DNA of 64,000 nt, taken from positions 62,001 to 126,000 of the forward strand of contig JAUZRQ010000002.1 in NCBI GenBank assembly GCA_030950365.1, written 5' to 3'. The notes under the pieces were generated by a model, which searched no databases, had not been told where the DNA came from, and was given only the letters and a program-made list of their open reading frames with translations. The translations under genes were made by a program, and so were the position numbers. This document shows, piece by piece, positions 17,017-26,632 of the stretch. Source of the stretch: Candidatus Zhuqueibacterota bacterium. Lineage in GTDB: Bacteria; Zhuqueibacterota; Zhuqueibacteria; Zhuqueibacterales; Geothermadaptataceae. Within the stretch, counting starts at the first letter, position 1. Each line of letters opens with the position of its first letter.

Positions 17017-19532
17017 GAGTATTGTGAGCTTTTGAGCTGACTCAAGTGGCAGGTGTACCGGTTAAGAAGGATTTCCAGGTTTCTCACCTGAATCGGTTTG
17101 GAGAGATAATCGTCCATACCAGCGGCCAGGCAGCGCTCGCGATCACCCTTCATGGCATGGGCAGTCAAGGCAATGATGGGAATGTGCTGGCCAGTTTTTG
17201 CTTCTTTTTGTCGCACCAGCCGGGTTGCCTCAAGGCCATCCATCTCGGGCATTTGTACGTCCATGAGTACCAGATCGAACTCCTGCTTTTCTAGCTCTTT
17301 AATCGCTTCCTTACCATTGTTTACCACCACTACTTGGTGGCCCAATTTCTGGAGCAACCGGGTGGCTAATTTTTGGTTCACCGGGTTGTCCTCGGCTAAC
17401 AAAATTTTTAGATATCTTGGAATGGAACTCTGCGCCGAATGGGTGACATTCGTGTCCTCCACTACTGTGATTTGGTTCTCCACTGACAGGGCGATGACGG
17501 CTTGCAACAAATCTCGCGGTTTAACCGGTTTGATTAGAAAATGGATGTGTCGGTCATGGCCCTGGGCAGCAAAACGTTGATCAAGCTGGTTGGTAGGTAG
17601 GAGCGCTAAAAGCGGAATTTTCCGATGATCTTGGAAATCGTCGAGCAGGTGTTGCCACTCGTGTTTTCGGTCCCTTGCCGTCGGGAAATCAAGCAGAATA
17701 CAGGCAATTTGATCCAGGGACGAGAAAGAATCGAGAGCTTTTCTCAAATTCTCGGATTCACCAAAAATGATGGTCCGCAGGTGCCAGCTTTTAAACAGGT
17801 CGTGATAGAAAAATCGCGCCGTGGCATTGCGCGCCATGATGAGAATGGTTTTATGAGTTAGGGACGTTGTATCCAGTGATTCTTGCCAGGACGCTCGTAA
17901 ACGCGCCATCTGAAAACGACAAGTGAAGTGAAAGCAGGTTCCCCTTCCAACAGCGCTGTGGGAATCATCGTGGGTTGTCGATGGGGGCGGTGGTGAAACA
18001 CGGCACGACTGGATAAGCTGTTGAAATGTATCGATATCGGCGGAATTGACCTGGTCAATAAGCGTCGAAGGGCTTTCGAGCCAGATGTCGCCATTCATCA
18101 GCTTCACCAGCCGGGTGGTGATGGCCAGCCCGAGACCGGTTCCACCATAGCGCCGCGTCAAGGAATAATCGGCCTGAGAGAATGCTTCAAACACCATTTT
18201 TTGTTTATCACGTGGGATGCCGATCCCCGTATCTGCAATACAGAAGTGCAATGTGGTTTCACGATTCTGTAAATTGTCGCAAGTTACATACACCGCGATC
18301 TCACCTTCGGAAGTGAATTTGATCGCATTGCCGATGATATTGACCAAAATCTGCCGTAGGCGACCGGGATCACCAATTAGGCTTTCCGGTACATCGTTGG
18401 CTACATAATAAGCTAATTCGAGCCCCTTTAAATGGGCACTTACCGCTAGTGATTTTAGCACATCGCCCACACTCTCCCGCAACGAAAACTCTTCAGCCAA
18501 CAGTTCTAACTTGCCGGCTTCAATTTTTGAAAAATCGAGGATATCATTGATTATGGTAAGCAGCGAATCTGCAGACGATTTGACAATTTCCAGATATTCC
18601 TGCTGTTCCTGAGTTAGTTCGGTTTCCAGCGCCAGGTCTGTCATACCGATAATGCCGTTCATAGGCGTGCGGATTTCGTGGCTCATGTTGGCCAGAAATT
18701 CGCTTTTGGCGCGGTTGGCCGCCTCTGCCGCTTCCTTGGCGGCGCGCAATTCGCGAGTGCGTTCTTCCACGCGGTTCTCGAGATCCTGATTGATTGCTTC
18801 GAGTTGAGAGTGTGCAGCCTCCAGGTTGGCCACCATCCGGTTGAAGGCTTCGGCAAGCTGACCGACTTCGTCTGGAGATTTAACCGGAGCGCGCTGACTC
18901 AAATCACCGTGGGCGATTTTCTCCACAGTTTCTACCATGCGAACCAGCGGCAAGGTCATGATGGTGGTGAAAAAAGAGACGGCAGCCAGGCCGATCAAGA
19001 ATACGACCAAGCTGACCAGCGCAATGGTGCGGCGCATTTTGGTGACCTCGGCTCGCAAGCTGGCCAGGGAAAAGCCCATCTGTAGTGTACCGACCCGCCG
19101 ATTGGTTTGGTATAAGGGCTCAATCACATGATAGGTCAGGCGGTCTTCTGAAATTTGGCTCTTCACAAGGTGTGTGGGAATGACTATCCCGGAGTTCTGT
19201 GAATAGTGCCATAAAACTCGGCCCTCACGGTTGGTGACCCGGATGTAAATGATGTCCTTATTCTGACGTACCCCTGCTAACGCATCTTCAATCCCTTCGA
19301 TGTCTTCAAAAAACACGGCCGTACCGATGCTGAAGGCGGTCATGCGAGTAATACTTTTGGTGTTGGCAATAAATTGCGAATAAGCGCCGTCTTCAAAGCG
19401 GTTGGGGAAAAAGAGATAAATAAAAAAGGAAATCGCGGCAATCAGTAAGGTAAACACTGCAATCAGCTTGCTACGGTAACTATAAAACGATGGAATGTCT
19501 GGTCTTTTGATCTTAACTGGCATGATAAACAT
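17010..19532 (-). CDS. Hybrid sensor histidine kinase / response regulator (BarA-like)
   Basis: An 840-residue membrane kinase. Order: helix 1 (about 24-43), extracytoplasmic sensor region (44-168), helix 2 (169-190), HAMP (190-245), short coiled coil, HisKA with phospho-acceptor His285 ([12 protein letters not shown]), HATPase (N-box [11 protein letters not shown]-boxes DTGIGIP and GGTGLGL), a degenerate receiver and a canonical C-terminal receiver with Asp758 ([11 protein letters not shown]), Thr790 and Lys812. The middle receiver lacks the acidic pair at its start (ILIMARNA) although it keeps LLDF and IKPVKP. There is no Hpt domain, so phosphate must pass to a separate protein. It stands alone with no cognate regulator adjacent; the signal is unknown. 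Confidence 0.93.
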   Translation of the reverse strand: MFIMPVKIKRPDIPSFYSYRSKLIAVFTLLIAAISFFIYLFFPNRFEDGAYSQFIANTKSITRMTAFSIGTAVFFEDIEGIEDALAGVRQNKDIIYIRVTNREGRVLWHYSQNSGIVIPTHLVKSQISEDRLTYHVIEPLYQTNRRVGTLQMGFSLASLRAEVTKMRRTIALVSLVVFLIGLAAVSFFTTIMTLPLVRMVETVEKIAHGDLSQRAPVKSPDEVGQLAEAFNRMVANLEAAHSQLEAINQDLENRVEERTRELRAAKEAAEAANRAKSEFLANMSHEIRTPMNGIIGMTDLALETELTQEQQEYLEIVKSSADSLLTIINDILDFSKIEAGKLELLAEEFSLRESVGDVLKSLAVSAHLKGLELAYYVANDVPESLIGDPGRLRQILVNIIGNAIKFTSEGEIAVYVTCDNLQNRETTLHFCIADTGIGIPRDKQKMVFEAFSQADYSLTRRYGGTGLGLAITTRLVKLMNGDIWLESPSTLIDQVNSADIDTFQQLIQSCRVSPPPPSTTHDDSHSAVGRGTCFHFTCRFQMARLRASWQESLDTTSLTHKTILIMARNATARFFYHDLFKSWHLRTIIFGESENLRKALDSFSSLDQIACILLDFPTARDRKHEWQHLLDDFQDHRKIPLLALLPTNQLDQRFAAQGHDRHIHFLIKPVKPRDLLQAVIALSVENQITVVEDTNVTHSAQSSIPRYLKILLAEDNPVNQKLATRLLQKLGHQVVVVNNGKEAIKELEKQEFDLVLMDVQMPEMDGLEATRLVRQKEAKTGQHIPIIALTAHAMKGDRERCLAAGMDDYLSKPIQVRNLEILLNRYTCHLSQLKSSQYSS

Positions 19533-20720
19533 TCAGGCTTGCTTATTCCTACGCCTTTTGCCTATGTTTCATTGTCACGTGCAAGGCGAATGACTGGATG
19601 AACGTTGGATAGTACGTGGTTCAGATAGAACAAATCGGAACCGGTGTCGCTATGAATATTAAATTTGCCAGTCACTTTCTATCTATAACCTGCAATGAGA
19701 CATTCTGGAATTTTTATGGCAAACCGATGCAAGAGGCTGAAATGCTGGATACCCGCATCTCCGAACTGTATCAAAAAAGATGAACTTCCAGTATCTATCA
19801 CCAATCCACGTTCATGGAATGGCAAAAAGCGAAAAGGCATCTAAAAATTAGAGTTTTGGGTAAAATAGACTTATTACACGATCTAATTATAACCATTTGA
19901 TTTTGATACGCACTTTACACCTTTTGATCGGCAAGCTGCCTAAAAAACTGTAACTTCTTCGGTGTTTGCATGCAGGCACTTTTTAAGCCATGATCGAAGG
20001 TAGAGCTAAGGCTCTGCGGTAGAAGTGATAACCGCATCGGACGGATGGGCTGGGTTTCTTGCATTCCAGTACCCGGGTCATTCTAAAGCTGGATGCCGTA
20101 TTCTGAAAAAGAACCATCGACTATGGAACAAATGATGATTTTTAAGCTCTATGTCATTATTAATTAAGTGGATAGTTTCCCGACAGGATCGATAAGATCA
20201 ACCGGATAGACTCAAGACTTTGCGCTGCGACTGGCAGATGGTTCAATAAAGATGCTTTATACTCGTATCCTGTCACTTATGAAATGGGTCTGCCTATTTG
20301 ACAACCAAAATGATCCCTTCCCGGGGAGGCCACTTTCAAAAGTTCATTGTGAGCGTCTATTGATATGAAGCCTGCACAAGCTGATTTACAGGACTGGATA
20401 ATTTCTTAATTTGATAAGCATAAAACGGATTAAAGGCCCGGTGATCGTCGCTCTGTATTCGTTTGGGTTATTGGAGCTTGCGAAAATTATATTCATCATA
20501 CTTTCATACCGAAAGGAATGGAGCTTTGAAATTACCGCTTTGGAAATAGTTTGGAGATGATTGACAGGATGATTTTTAGTCACCTATTTTGGCCATGAAT
20601 ATTTTCTGTCTATCCTGTCAAGCCCATCAAAAAATGAATAGGCCACCCAAACAATTCAACATGAGCCCCAGTTTTTTACACAAATCTGCGCAAGGTTTTT
20701 ACCGCTCGCGGGTCAAATGA
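19533..20720. other. Long AT-rich intergenic region
   Basis: Nearly 1.2 kb without a convincing gene, more AT-rich than its surroundings. The one frame that reads like protein is a 43-codon ORF at 19652-19783 (+), beginning MNIKFASHFLSITCNETFWN and ending LYQKR; it has no clear SD and could be a gene remnant. The phrase CTATCCTGTCAAGCCCATCA near 20610 resembles a low-information repeat common in environmental genomes. The promoter of the ECF sigma gene should lie at the right-hand end, but no clear -35/-10 pair could be assigned. Confidence 0.5.
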
Positions 20721-21305
20721 ATGATGAAATCGACGACGGACAAAATCCAGCTGGAGAAGAATGCTGATCTGGTCGCGAAAATTGCTGCCGGTGACCGGCA
20801 GGCGTTTTCGCAATTCGTGCTGCAGAATCAGCGCCAGGTGGTGAATCTGGCCTTTCGTATTCTCGGCGATCGGTCGGCTGCCGAGGACATCGCTCAGGAT
20901 GCGTTTTTGCGCGCCTATCATTCGGCCGATCGCTTCCGGGGCGAAGCCAGCGTGCAGACCTGGCTCTATCGCATTACGGTGAATCTGGCGCTGAAACATC
21001 TGCGCAAGCGAAAGTGGGAACGGCTGTTTTCGTTTTTGGAAGCGGAGGAGATCAATCGTTGGCAAACGGAATTGAACCAGCATCCGGATCGACTGGCGGA
21101 AACCGAAGAGGCAAAGCAGTTGCTGCACCGGGCGGTTTTGCAATTGCCCAAGGCGCAACGGACGGTGCTGATCCTGCATCGGTGGGAAGGGCTATCGCAT
21201 AAGGAAATCGCCGATATCATGGGGGTGAGCGTGTCCGCTGTCGAATCGCGATTACATCGCGCCTACAAAAAGCTCGCAACCATTTTGTCCCGGTGGATGA
21301 AATGA
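20721..21305 (+). CDS. ECF-type RNA polymerase sigma factor
   Basis: A 194-residue group-4 sigma factor with only regions 2 and 4. Region 2 includes FRILGDRSAAEDIAQDAFLR and the promoter-melting/-10-binding stretch FRGEASVQTWLYRITVNLAL. Region 4 has LPKAQRTVLILHRWEGLSHK and the helix-turn-helix IADIMGVSVSAVESRLHRA. It is followed 79 bp downstream by a zinc-finger anti-sigma gene and two periplasmic LTxxQ proteins, an arrangement like the CnrH/CnrX and RpoE-type envelope or metal-sensing cassettes. It probably drives its own operon. Confidence 0.94.
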   Translation: MMKSTTDKIQLEKNADLVAKIAAGDRQAFSQFVLQNQRQVVNLAFRILGDRSAAEDIAQDAFLRAYHSADRFRGEASVQTWLYRITVNLALKHLRKRKWERLFSFLEAEEINRWQTELNQHPDRLAETEEAKQLLHRAVLQLPKAQRTVLILHRWEGLSHKEIADIMGVSVSAVESRLHRAYKKLATILSRWMK

Positions 21306-21384
21306 AAGCATACAAAACTTTTCGAAAAATCACCGCAAGGTTTTCCGACCTGGCGGGTCTAAGAGACAGATAGAGGGTGAGAGT

Positions 21385-21846
21385 ATGAAATGCTCGGAAT
21401 TCAAAACGCAGGCATTGCTGCTGATGGACCATCGGCTTAATGATGCGGTGCGCCAGGAGCTCGAAAAACACCGGGAGGAATGCCGCACCTGCTCCGAATA
21501 CGTTGAAAAGCTGGCGCGGGTGTGGCAGGCAGAGTTGCCGGAGCTCGATGCCTCGCCGGCGTTTCGGCAGCGCGTGATGGCACGGCTGCAGAGCGAGTCG
21601 TCGAGGCCGTCGCGGATGGCGGAGCTGTGGGAAGACCGGCTGTTGCCGGCGCTACGTCCGACGGCCCTGGTGATGTTTATGCTGGTCAGTATTTTCCTCG
21701 GTCGGTGGCTTGCCACCCCCACCGCGGCGCTAAACAACAATGGTACAGAGCCCCAGGACATGCTGTCCATCGAGTACTTTGAGACGCTCACGCAGGAATC
21801 CTTGGCGGCGGTGTATTTAAGTCTGGGGGAGGAGACCGATGAATAA
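21385..21846 (+). CDS. Membrane zinc-finger anti-sigma factor
   Basis: A 153-residue protein with an N-terminal zinc-binding anti-sigma domain: Cys3, then H29-x3-C33-x2-C36 (KHREECRTCSEY), the ZAS signature. One predicted transmembrane helix (about 91-109, RPTALVMFMLVSIFLGRWL) is followed by a short periplasmic tail. It should bind the neighbouring ECF sigma factor and hold it at the membrane until a signal arrives. The ATG follows a GAGGG SD. It overlaps the next gene by 8 bp, so the two are probably translated together. Confidence 0.87.
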   Translation: MKCSEFKTQALLLMDHRLNDAVRQELEKHREECRTCSEYVEKLARVWQAELPELDASPAFRQRVMARLQSESSRPSRMAELWEDRLLPALRPTALVMFMLVSIFLGRWLATPTAALNNNGTEPQDMLSIEYFETLTQESLAAVYLSLGEETDE

Positions 21847-22333
21847 AAAGCTCTTCCTGATCCTGCTCGCCGGGCTGACTCTGATCAACCTGAGCGCTTT
21901 CGGATTCTGGATTTATCAGAAGTACAGGCCGCGAGCGGACCGCGTTCACATGATGCCGCACCAGCCGGAGCGGCACCATCTGCGCATGCTGCATCTCACT
22001 CCGGAACAGACCCGGCGGTTCCGGGAATCGCAACGGGCGTTCAGGTGGAAGGCCGATTCCATCTCCCGCAAGATGCGCATCGCCCGGCTCACCTTGATGG
22101 ACGAGTTGCTCAGCGAACAGCCGGACAGCAGCAAAATCGACAGCTTGCTGATGCAGATTTCGAAAAGCCAGTGGTGGCTGGAAAAATTGCTGGTGGACCA
22201 CCTGCTGGCGCAGAAAGAATACCTCACCCCGGAGCAACAGGTGGCCCTGTTCAGGATGATGGAATCCAGATTGAAAGGACATCGAAGAATGGATTTTCAA
22301 AACCGTCTTGGTAATCAACCCAAAAGGAGGTAA
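21839..22333 (+). CDS. Periplasmic LTxxQ-motif sensor/chaperone (CnrX/ZraP/CpxP-like)
   Basis: A 164-residue protein with an N-terminal signal anchor (about 4-27) followed by a helical periplasmic domain. Two LTPEQ motifs (LTPEQTRRF and LTPEQQVALF) bracket long amphipathic helices, the hallmark of the CpxP/ZraP/CnrX superfamily. A His/Met-rich segment precedes the first motif (HMMPHQPERHHLRMLHLT), which suggests metal binding. From its position right after the anti-sigma gene I infer it is the periplasmic input that modulates the anti-sigma, as CnrX does with CnrY. The metal is unknown. Confidence 0.82.
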   Translation: MNKKLFLILLAGLTLINLSAFGFWIYQKYRPRADRVHMMPHQPERHHLRMLHLTPEQTRRFRESQRAFRWKADSISRKMRIARLTLMDELLSEQPDSSKIDSLLMQISKSQWWLEKLLVDHLLAQKEYLTPEQQVALFRMMESRLKGHRRMDFQNRLGNQPKRR

Positions 22334-22338
22334 GCGTA

Positions 22339-22845
22339 ATGAGACTGACATGGATGCAACTCGGCGTGGTACTGACGCTTATGGTGTGGAGCGCAGGACT
22401 CGTTTGGGCTCAGGAAGGCCCGCCTGAAGGCATGCACATGCCCATGATGGGTGCCATGCATGGTAAACACATGGGCGGTTTGCAATTGACCGACGAGCAA
22501 AAAGCGAAAATGGCCGATCTGCGTCTGGAACTGCAGAAAGAGATCGCACCTCTGCGCGCCAAATTGGTTGCGCTGCGGACGGACCTGAAACTGCTTCTGA
22601 TCGAGGATAATCCGAACATGCGCAAGATTGAAGCCAGGCAGAGCGAGATCAGTCAGGTACAGGAGCAGATCAGCCTGGCGCGAGTCCGCCACCAGGTAAA
22701 AGTTCGGCAGATGCTCACACCCGAGCAGCGTAAAAAGTTTGATGTCTTCATTCTGTCGGGCAAAAAAGGCAAACGCGGCATGCATAAACATGCCGGGAGG
22801 CCCGGTCCTCGAATGCATTCCCCACGGGCCCCTCGGGGCAAATGA
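22339..22845 (+). CDS. Periplasmic Spy/CpxP-family protein, Met/His-rich
   Basis: A 168-residue secreted protein with a signal peptide ending at VWAQ (about residue 25). The mature N-terminus is extremely rich in Met and His (GMHMPMMGAMHGKHMGG), then comes LTDEQKAKMADL, a helical hairpin and LTPEQRKKFDVF, as in Spy/ZraP. The basic C-terminus repeats His, Arg and Pro. The family comprises periplasmic chaperones or zinc/copper-responsive proteins. It is the last gene of the sigma operon, starts 5 bp after the previous stop with an AGGAGG SD, and is closed by a strong hairpin. The second LTxxQ paralogue may be the effector while the first is the sensor. Confidence 0.83.
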   Translation: MRLTWMQLGVVLTLMVWSAGLVWAQEGPPEGMHMPMMGAMHGKHMGGLQLTDEQKAKMADLRLELQKEIAPLRAKLVALRTDLKLLLIEDNPNMRKIEARQSEISQVQEQISLARVRHQVKVRQMLTPEQRKKFDVFILSGKKGKRGMHKHAGRPGPRMHSPRAPRGK

Positions 22846-22852
22846 ATTCATG

Positions 22853-22883
22853 CCGGGAGGGCCATGCCCTCCCGGTCCATTTT
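22853..22883 (+). terminator. Terminator of the ECF sigma operon
   Basis: A perfect 9-bp stem CCGGGAGGG / CCCTCCCGG with loop CCATG, followed by TCCATTTT. Confidence 0.75.
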
Positions 22884-22927
22884 GGGGTAATGAGTGGAAA
22901 GAATGAAAAACCGGTTCCGGCCATGCG

Positions 22928-23167
22928 TTAGAAAAGCTGAACCCCAAGCATTCTGAGCCCAAAATAGATCAACAGCAATCCCACCACGGCATACCAGGGA
23001 GCCTTTTTAAGCAGCTCCATGATCAGATTCCAGAAGCCCGATTCACCCGTGCTCGCCGGTCGGGGCGCGCCCGGCTTGATCCACCCGATGGAAACCAGCA
23101 CGGCAACCACGATCATGAGCATGCCCACGAAAATCAGGGCAACGCCGACGATGGTTTGCAGATCCAT
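22928..23167 (-). CDS. Small two-helix membrane protein
   Basis: A 79-residue protein beginning MDLQTIVGVALIFVGMLMIV, with two predicted helices (about 5-29 and 55-75) joined by a polar, proline-rich linker (IKPGAPRPASTGESG). The ATG at 23167 has a good GAGGAGA SD; the longer frame to 23227 adds 20 residues that look non-native. I do not recognise the family. It is convergent with the sigma operon and divergent from the SGNH gene. Confidence 0.6.
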   Translation of the reverse strand: MDLQTIVGVALIFVGMLMIVVAVLVSIGWIKPGAPRPASTGESGFWNLIMELLKKAPWYAVVGLLLIYFGLRMLGVQLF

Positions 23168-23460
23168 GTGTATCTCCTCGCTTTGGTGATCCCAGGTAAA
23201 GCTACACTTTTTCTTACCGCTTGTCAAAGCAAATCGCCTGGATGATAACCACCGGCCATCCCCTGCTTGTGTTTCACCCGAATCCTTTGTATTTTTAGAG
23301 GAGCCCCATGGTTTACTGCTGCAATCATTCCGTAAAATTCCCGCTGCGATTGCGGCGCCTCTGAGAAAGCATTAATGAATTTTGAAAACAGATGAATCGT
23401 TGCCGGTTTTCTGACATAAGTGCACAGGCGTTTTAGCAAAATAGTTCGAGAACCGATTCG

Positions 23461-24846
23461 ATGCGAGTGCACGTGCGATATACGAAAATAAAAAATGCGT
23501 TTGTGAATTTAATGCTGCTGCTTCTATCAACGCTGGCGGTTGTGCTGGCGACGGAGCTGGCGTTGCGCCTGTTCTGGCAGCACCCGGGCCGTTATGCCGG
23601 CGCCACCGATGAAAGCCTTTTCTGGCAATACGATTCCCTGCTGGGCTGGTCCATGCAGGCCAACGCCCGCGGCGAGTTTGTTCGGCCGGAGTTTCGCACC
23701 ACGGTGGCCACCAACCGCCTTGGCCTTCGCGATGATGAGCTGCCGGCCACCAAAGCCGATAACGAAGTGCGTATCCTGTTGCTGGGCGATTCCGTGGTCG
23801 CGGGGTTTGAGGTGGATAAAGACAGCACCCTGGAGGCGCGACTGGAACAGCGGCTCGCTCGCTGCGATCCGGCGCGAGTCTATCGGGTCATTAATGCCGG
23901 ATTTCGCGGCTATGGTACGGATCAGGAGTTGCTGTTTTTGCAGCGCCGGGGACTGGCTTTACAGCCGGATGTGGTGGTGCTGGCGGTGGTGCCGGCGAAT
24001 GATCCGGAGAACAACGTGACCGTGCACACGGCCGGCCGCGTATTTGCGAAACCGTATTTTATATATGATGAGCTCGGGAAATTGGCGTTGCGCGGCGTGC
24101 CCGTGCCGAAACAGCCGCCATCGCAGCAAATCTACAGCCCGGTGCTCACCGGCCGGCCGCCGGATTGGACACCAGAACCGGAAGAAGAATCTGCGTCACC
24201 TCTGGCCGGCGCCAAAGCCTGGCTGAGTCGGCACCTGTACCTGTATGCCTTCATCGCCCAGCGGTTAAAGGCTGCGCCGCCGCAGTGGGTGGCATGGCTG
24301 CAGCGTAAGGGGATTCTGCATAGCAACGTGCCGTCCGCGTGGGTGAATGTTTACAGAAATCCAATGCCGCCGGACTGGCAAAAACGCTGGCAACTCACCC
24401 TTGATTTGATTACCGAAATACACCAACTTTGCCAGGAGCGTGGCATCCGCCTTCTGGTGTGGATGTTTCCGCTCAAGGAACAAATCTATGCGCGCGATCG
24501 CGAGATTTTTCTGCGAACCTATGGGCTGGATGCCAACGAAATCGATTTCGATTGGCCGCAGCGCTTGCTGCATGACTTCTGCGAGCGGAAGGGCATCGAG
24601 TTCGTGGAAACGTTGGCACTGTTTCGCCGGGCAGCGCAAAGCGGCCGTCGCCTGCATTTCATGAGCGACAATCATTTCAATGCCGCGGGCCATGCTCTGA
24701 TCGCCGAATTGCTTTTTGATCGGCTTTGCCAGCAGTCAGCGCAGGCTGCCGGAAATCGGAGCGGCAAAAGTTGGGGCTCATGGTGGATTCGTTGCAACAG
24801 GGACAACCATGAATTCTGGAACCTTATATTTCGGGCAAAATCATGA
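23461..24846 (+). CDS. Membrane-anchored SGNH/GDSL-type hydrolase
   Basis: A 461-residue protein with an N-terminal signal anchor (about 14-35) and an SGNH hydrolase domain. Block I is LLLGDSVVAGFEVD with the nucleophile serine, block II-like NAGFRGYGTDQE supplies the oxyanion glycine, and block V is DNHFNAAGHALIAELL with the catalytic Asp/His pair. The region between blocks II and V is enlarged by a proline-rich insertion. Such proteins de-acylate or acylate cell-surface glycans; the substrate is not evident. The stop codon overlaps the start of the following FAD oxidoreductase gene (ATGA), suggesting a shared pathway. Confidence 0.82.
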   Translation: MRVHVRYTKIKNAFVNLMLLLLSTLAVVLATELALRLFWQHPGRYAGATDESLFWQYDSLLGWSMQANARGEFVRPEFRTTVATNRLGLRDDELPATKADNEVRILLLGDSVVAGFEVDKDSTLEARLEQRLARCDPARVYRVINAGFRGYGTDQELLFLQRRGLALQPDVVVLAVVPANDPENNVTVHTAGRVFAKPYFIYDELGKLALRGVPVPKQPPSQQIYSPVLTGRPPDWTPEPEEESASPLAGAKAWLSRHLYLYAFIAQRLKAAPPQWVAWLQRKGILHSNVPSAWVNVYRNPMPPDWQKRWQLTLDLITEIHQLCQERGIRLLVWMFPLKEQIYARDREIFLRTYGLDANEIDFDWPQRLLHDFCERKGIEFVETLALFRRAAQSGRRLHFMSDNHFNAAGHALIAELLFDRLCQQSAQAAGNRSGKSWGSWWIRCNRDNHEFWNLIFRAKS

Positions 24847-25898
24847 AACGACGTGAAGTGGATTTCATGATCGTGGGTCAGGGACTGGCCGGAAGTCAGC
24901 TTGCGGCCATGCTCAGGCGGGAAGGCCGGTCGGTGCTGGTGGTAGATAACGGTAATCCCGCCGCGGCGTCCAGAGTCAATCTCGGGGTGATGAATCCAGT
25001 TACCGGGCGCAAGCTGAAACTGGCCTGGAAGGTGGATCAGGTGTTCCCGTTTGCCGAAGAGTGGTACCGGAGTCTTGAGCGCGAGCTGAGCGTTCCTCTA
25101 TTTGAAAAGAAAAACCTCATTCGCTTTTTTATCGATGAGAAGCAAAAGCGCGTGTGGGAGGAGAAAAGGGACCGGCCGGAGTTTCAGCCCTACCTGGCCG
25201 AGCCGCAGCAATGGGAAGCGTATTTGCCGTTCGTCCATGCGCCCCTGGGGGGTATCGAAATTACCGGGGCTGCGCTGGTGAATGTGGAAGGGCTACTGTC
25301 ACGGTGGCGCCAAATCTTGCGACAGGAAGGAGCCCTTATTGAAGCCACGTTGAATCTGAGAGACGTTGAATTTGAAAATGACCGTGTGGTGTGGCGGGAT
25401 GTTTCAGCAGAAAAAATCATTTGTTGCGAGGGATTTCGGGCTGTCAGCAACCCGTTCTTTTCGTGGCTGCCATTTTCTCCAGTGAAAGGTGAAGCGATGG
25501 TGGTGGATATCCCGGATTTGCCTGCGGAGAGGGTGCTGAATCGTGGCATTTTTGTTCGTCCCGAGGAAGGGAGTCGGTTCCGAGTTGGCTCAACGCATTT
25601 GCACCGTGACTTCGTTGAAATTCCGACCAAAGCGGGGATTGAACAATTGAAATCCAAGCTGAGCGATTTCATCCGTCCGCCATTTGAAGTGCGCAAAATC
25701 ATGGCCGGGATTCGTCCGACTCTGCCCGATGCACGACCGGTCATTGGTTTGCATCCTGAGTACCCGCAGGTGGCCATTTTTAATGGGCTTGGCAGCAAAG
25801 GCGTCTCCATGTCGCCTTATGCCGCCCGCGCGCTGGTTGATTTCCTCCTGCGTGGCCGTCGCATCGATCCCGAATTGGATGTCCGGCGGTTCTGTTGA
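24843..25898 (+). CDS. FAD-dependent oxidoreductase (DAO family)
   Basis: A 351-residue flavoprotein. The N-terminal VDFMIVGQGLAGSQLAAMLR is a Rossmann dinucleotide-binding motif (GxGxxG), followed by the acidic end of strand 2 (VLVVDNG). Near the C-terminus MAGIRPTLPDARPVIGLHPE and the second FAD-contact GLGSKGVSMSPYAARALVDFL are typical of the D-amino-acid / glycine-oxidase fold. The substrate is unknown. It overlaps the SGNH gene by 4 bp and is followed by a strong terminator 85 bp downstream, so the two form a unit. Confidence 0.86.
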   Translation: MKRREVDFMIVGQGLAGSQLAAMLRREGRSVLVVDNGNPAAASRVNLGVMNPVTGRKLKLAWKVDQVFPFAEEWYRSLERELSVPLFEKKNLIRFFIDEKQKRVWEEKRDRPEFQPYLAEPQQWEAYLPFVHAPLGGIEITGAALVNVEGLLSRWRQILRQEGALIEATLNLRDVEFENDRVVWRDVSAEKIICCEGFRAVSNPFFSWLPFSPVKGEAMVVDIPDLPAERVLNRGIFVRPEEGSRFRVGSTHLHRDFVEIPTKAGIEQLKSKLSDFIRPPFEVRKIMAGIRPTLPDARPVIGLHPEYPQVAIFNGLGSKGVSMSPYAARALVDFLLRGRRIDPELDVRRFC

Positions 25899-25983
25899 AA
25901 CTATCCGATAAAGAGCGCAAATTGATGAGCAAAAATATGTTGCATAGGCCCTCTGATTCATCCTTCAGGTTTAGTGATTGCAT

Positions 25984-26017
25984 AAAAAAAGCCCGAAGCA
26001 GAGCCTCGGGCTTTTTT
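25984..26017. terminator. Bidirectional rho-independent terminator
   Basis: GCCCGA / TCGGGC stem between an A-run (AAAAAAA) and a T-run (TTTTTT). It closes the SGNH/FAD operon and could also end leftward transcripts from the CHAT operon side. Confidence 0.85.
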
Positions 26018-26105
26018 GCTTCCGTAGCGGAAGCATTGAGCTGGAACGGAGGTTTTGGGGGAAACGTCCGCTCAAGAAGTTTTTTACCCTCATTCGTAGC
26101 TTTAT

Positions 26106-26153
26106 CCCGGTGATAATGGCGCTGGCAGCATCGGCTGCCAGCGCCAAACCGGG
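26106..26153. repeat. Long perfect hairpin in the gap
   Basis: GGCGCTGGCAGC (26118-26129) and GCTGCCAGCGCC (26134-26145) form a perfect 12-bp stem with loop ATCG. It is extended after a bulge by CCCGGT / ACCGGG (26106-26111 / 26148-26153). No T-run follows on either strand, so it is not a standard terminator. It lies inside a small leftward open frame (25971-26279). The rest of the 25899-26632 gap shows only the two terminators. Confidence 0.6.
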
Positions 26154-26560
26154 TGCGATAGTCCCATTCACGAGTCCCCCTGTTCCCCCTGGCCCCATAA
26201 TGCTATAGCCCCCTCGATGAAAGCCGTCCTCGTTATACCGCATCGAAGCCATGGGACTATTCATAGCAACCAATTTCAATGGCTTCTCTTAAAAAAGACA
26301 ATAAGTCTTAAGATTTTTCCCGAAAAAAAATCAAATTTTGTTGTTTTTTTCGTGGATTGGATGAATTTGGTGAGGATGACCCATCCATAGTCTGGTTTGC
26401 AATTAAGCAGGCTGAACGGCATGTTAGAGAATCGTCATGAAAACTTCCAGCAAATGGCGGAACCGATAGGACCAAACGAATATTGAAAATTGTAGTGTGG
26501 CTGGTTAGTGTCATTTGACTGAAAAGGATTCCGAAAAAGCGCGGCACTCTCCCGATAAAC

Positions 26561-26592
26561 AAAAAAAGCGAAGTACCTCGACAATGCTTCGC
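26561..26592 (-). terminator. Terminator of the CHAT-protease operon
   Basis: On the minus strand GCGAAG and CTTCGC pair around a 13-nt loop and are followed by TTTTTTT. It lies about 40 bp after the last gene of the leftward operon. Confidence 0.65.
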
Positions 26593-26632
26593 GCCAACCG
26601 GCATTCAAATCCCATTTTCATTCAGCTTATGC

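Noticed and set aside
23224-23472. 82-codon leftward frame upstream of the SGNH gene
   Set aside because: No SD, no family features; overlaps the likely promoter region of the SGNH gene.
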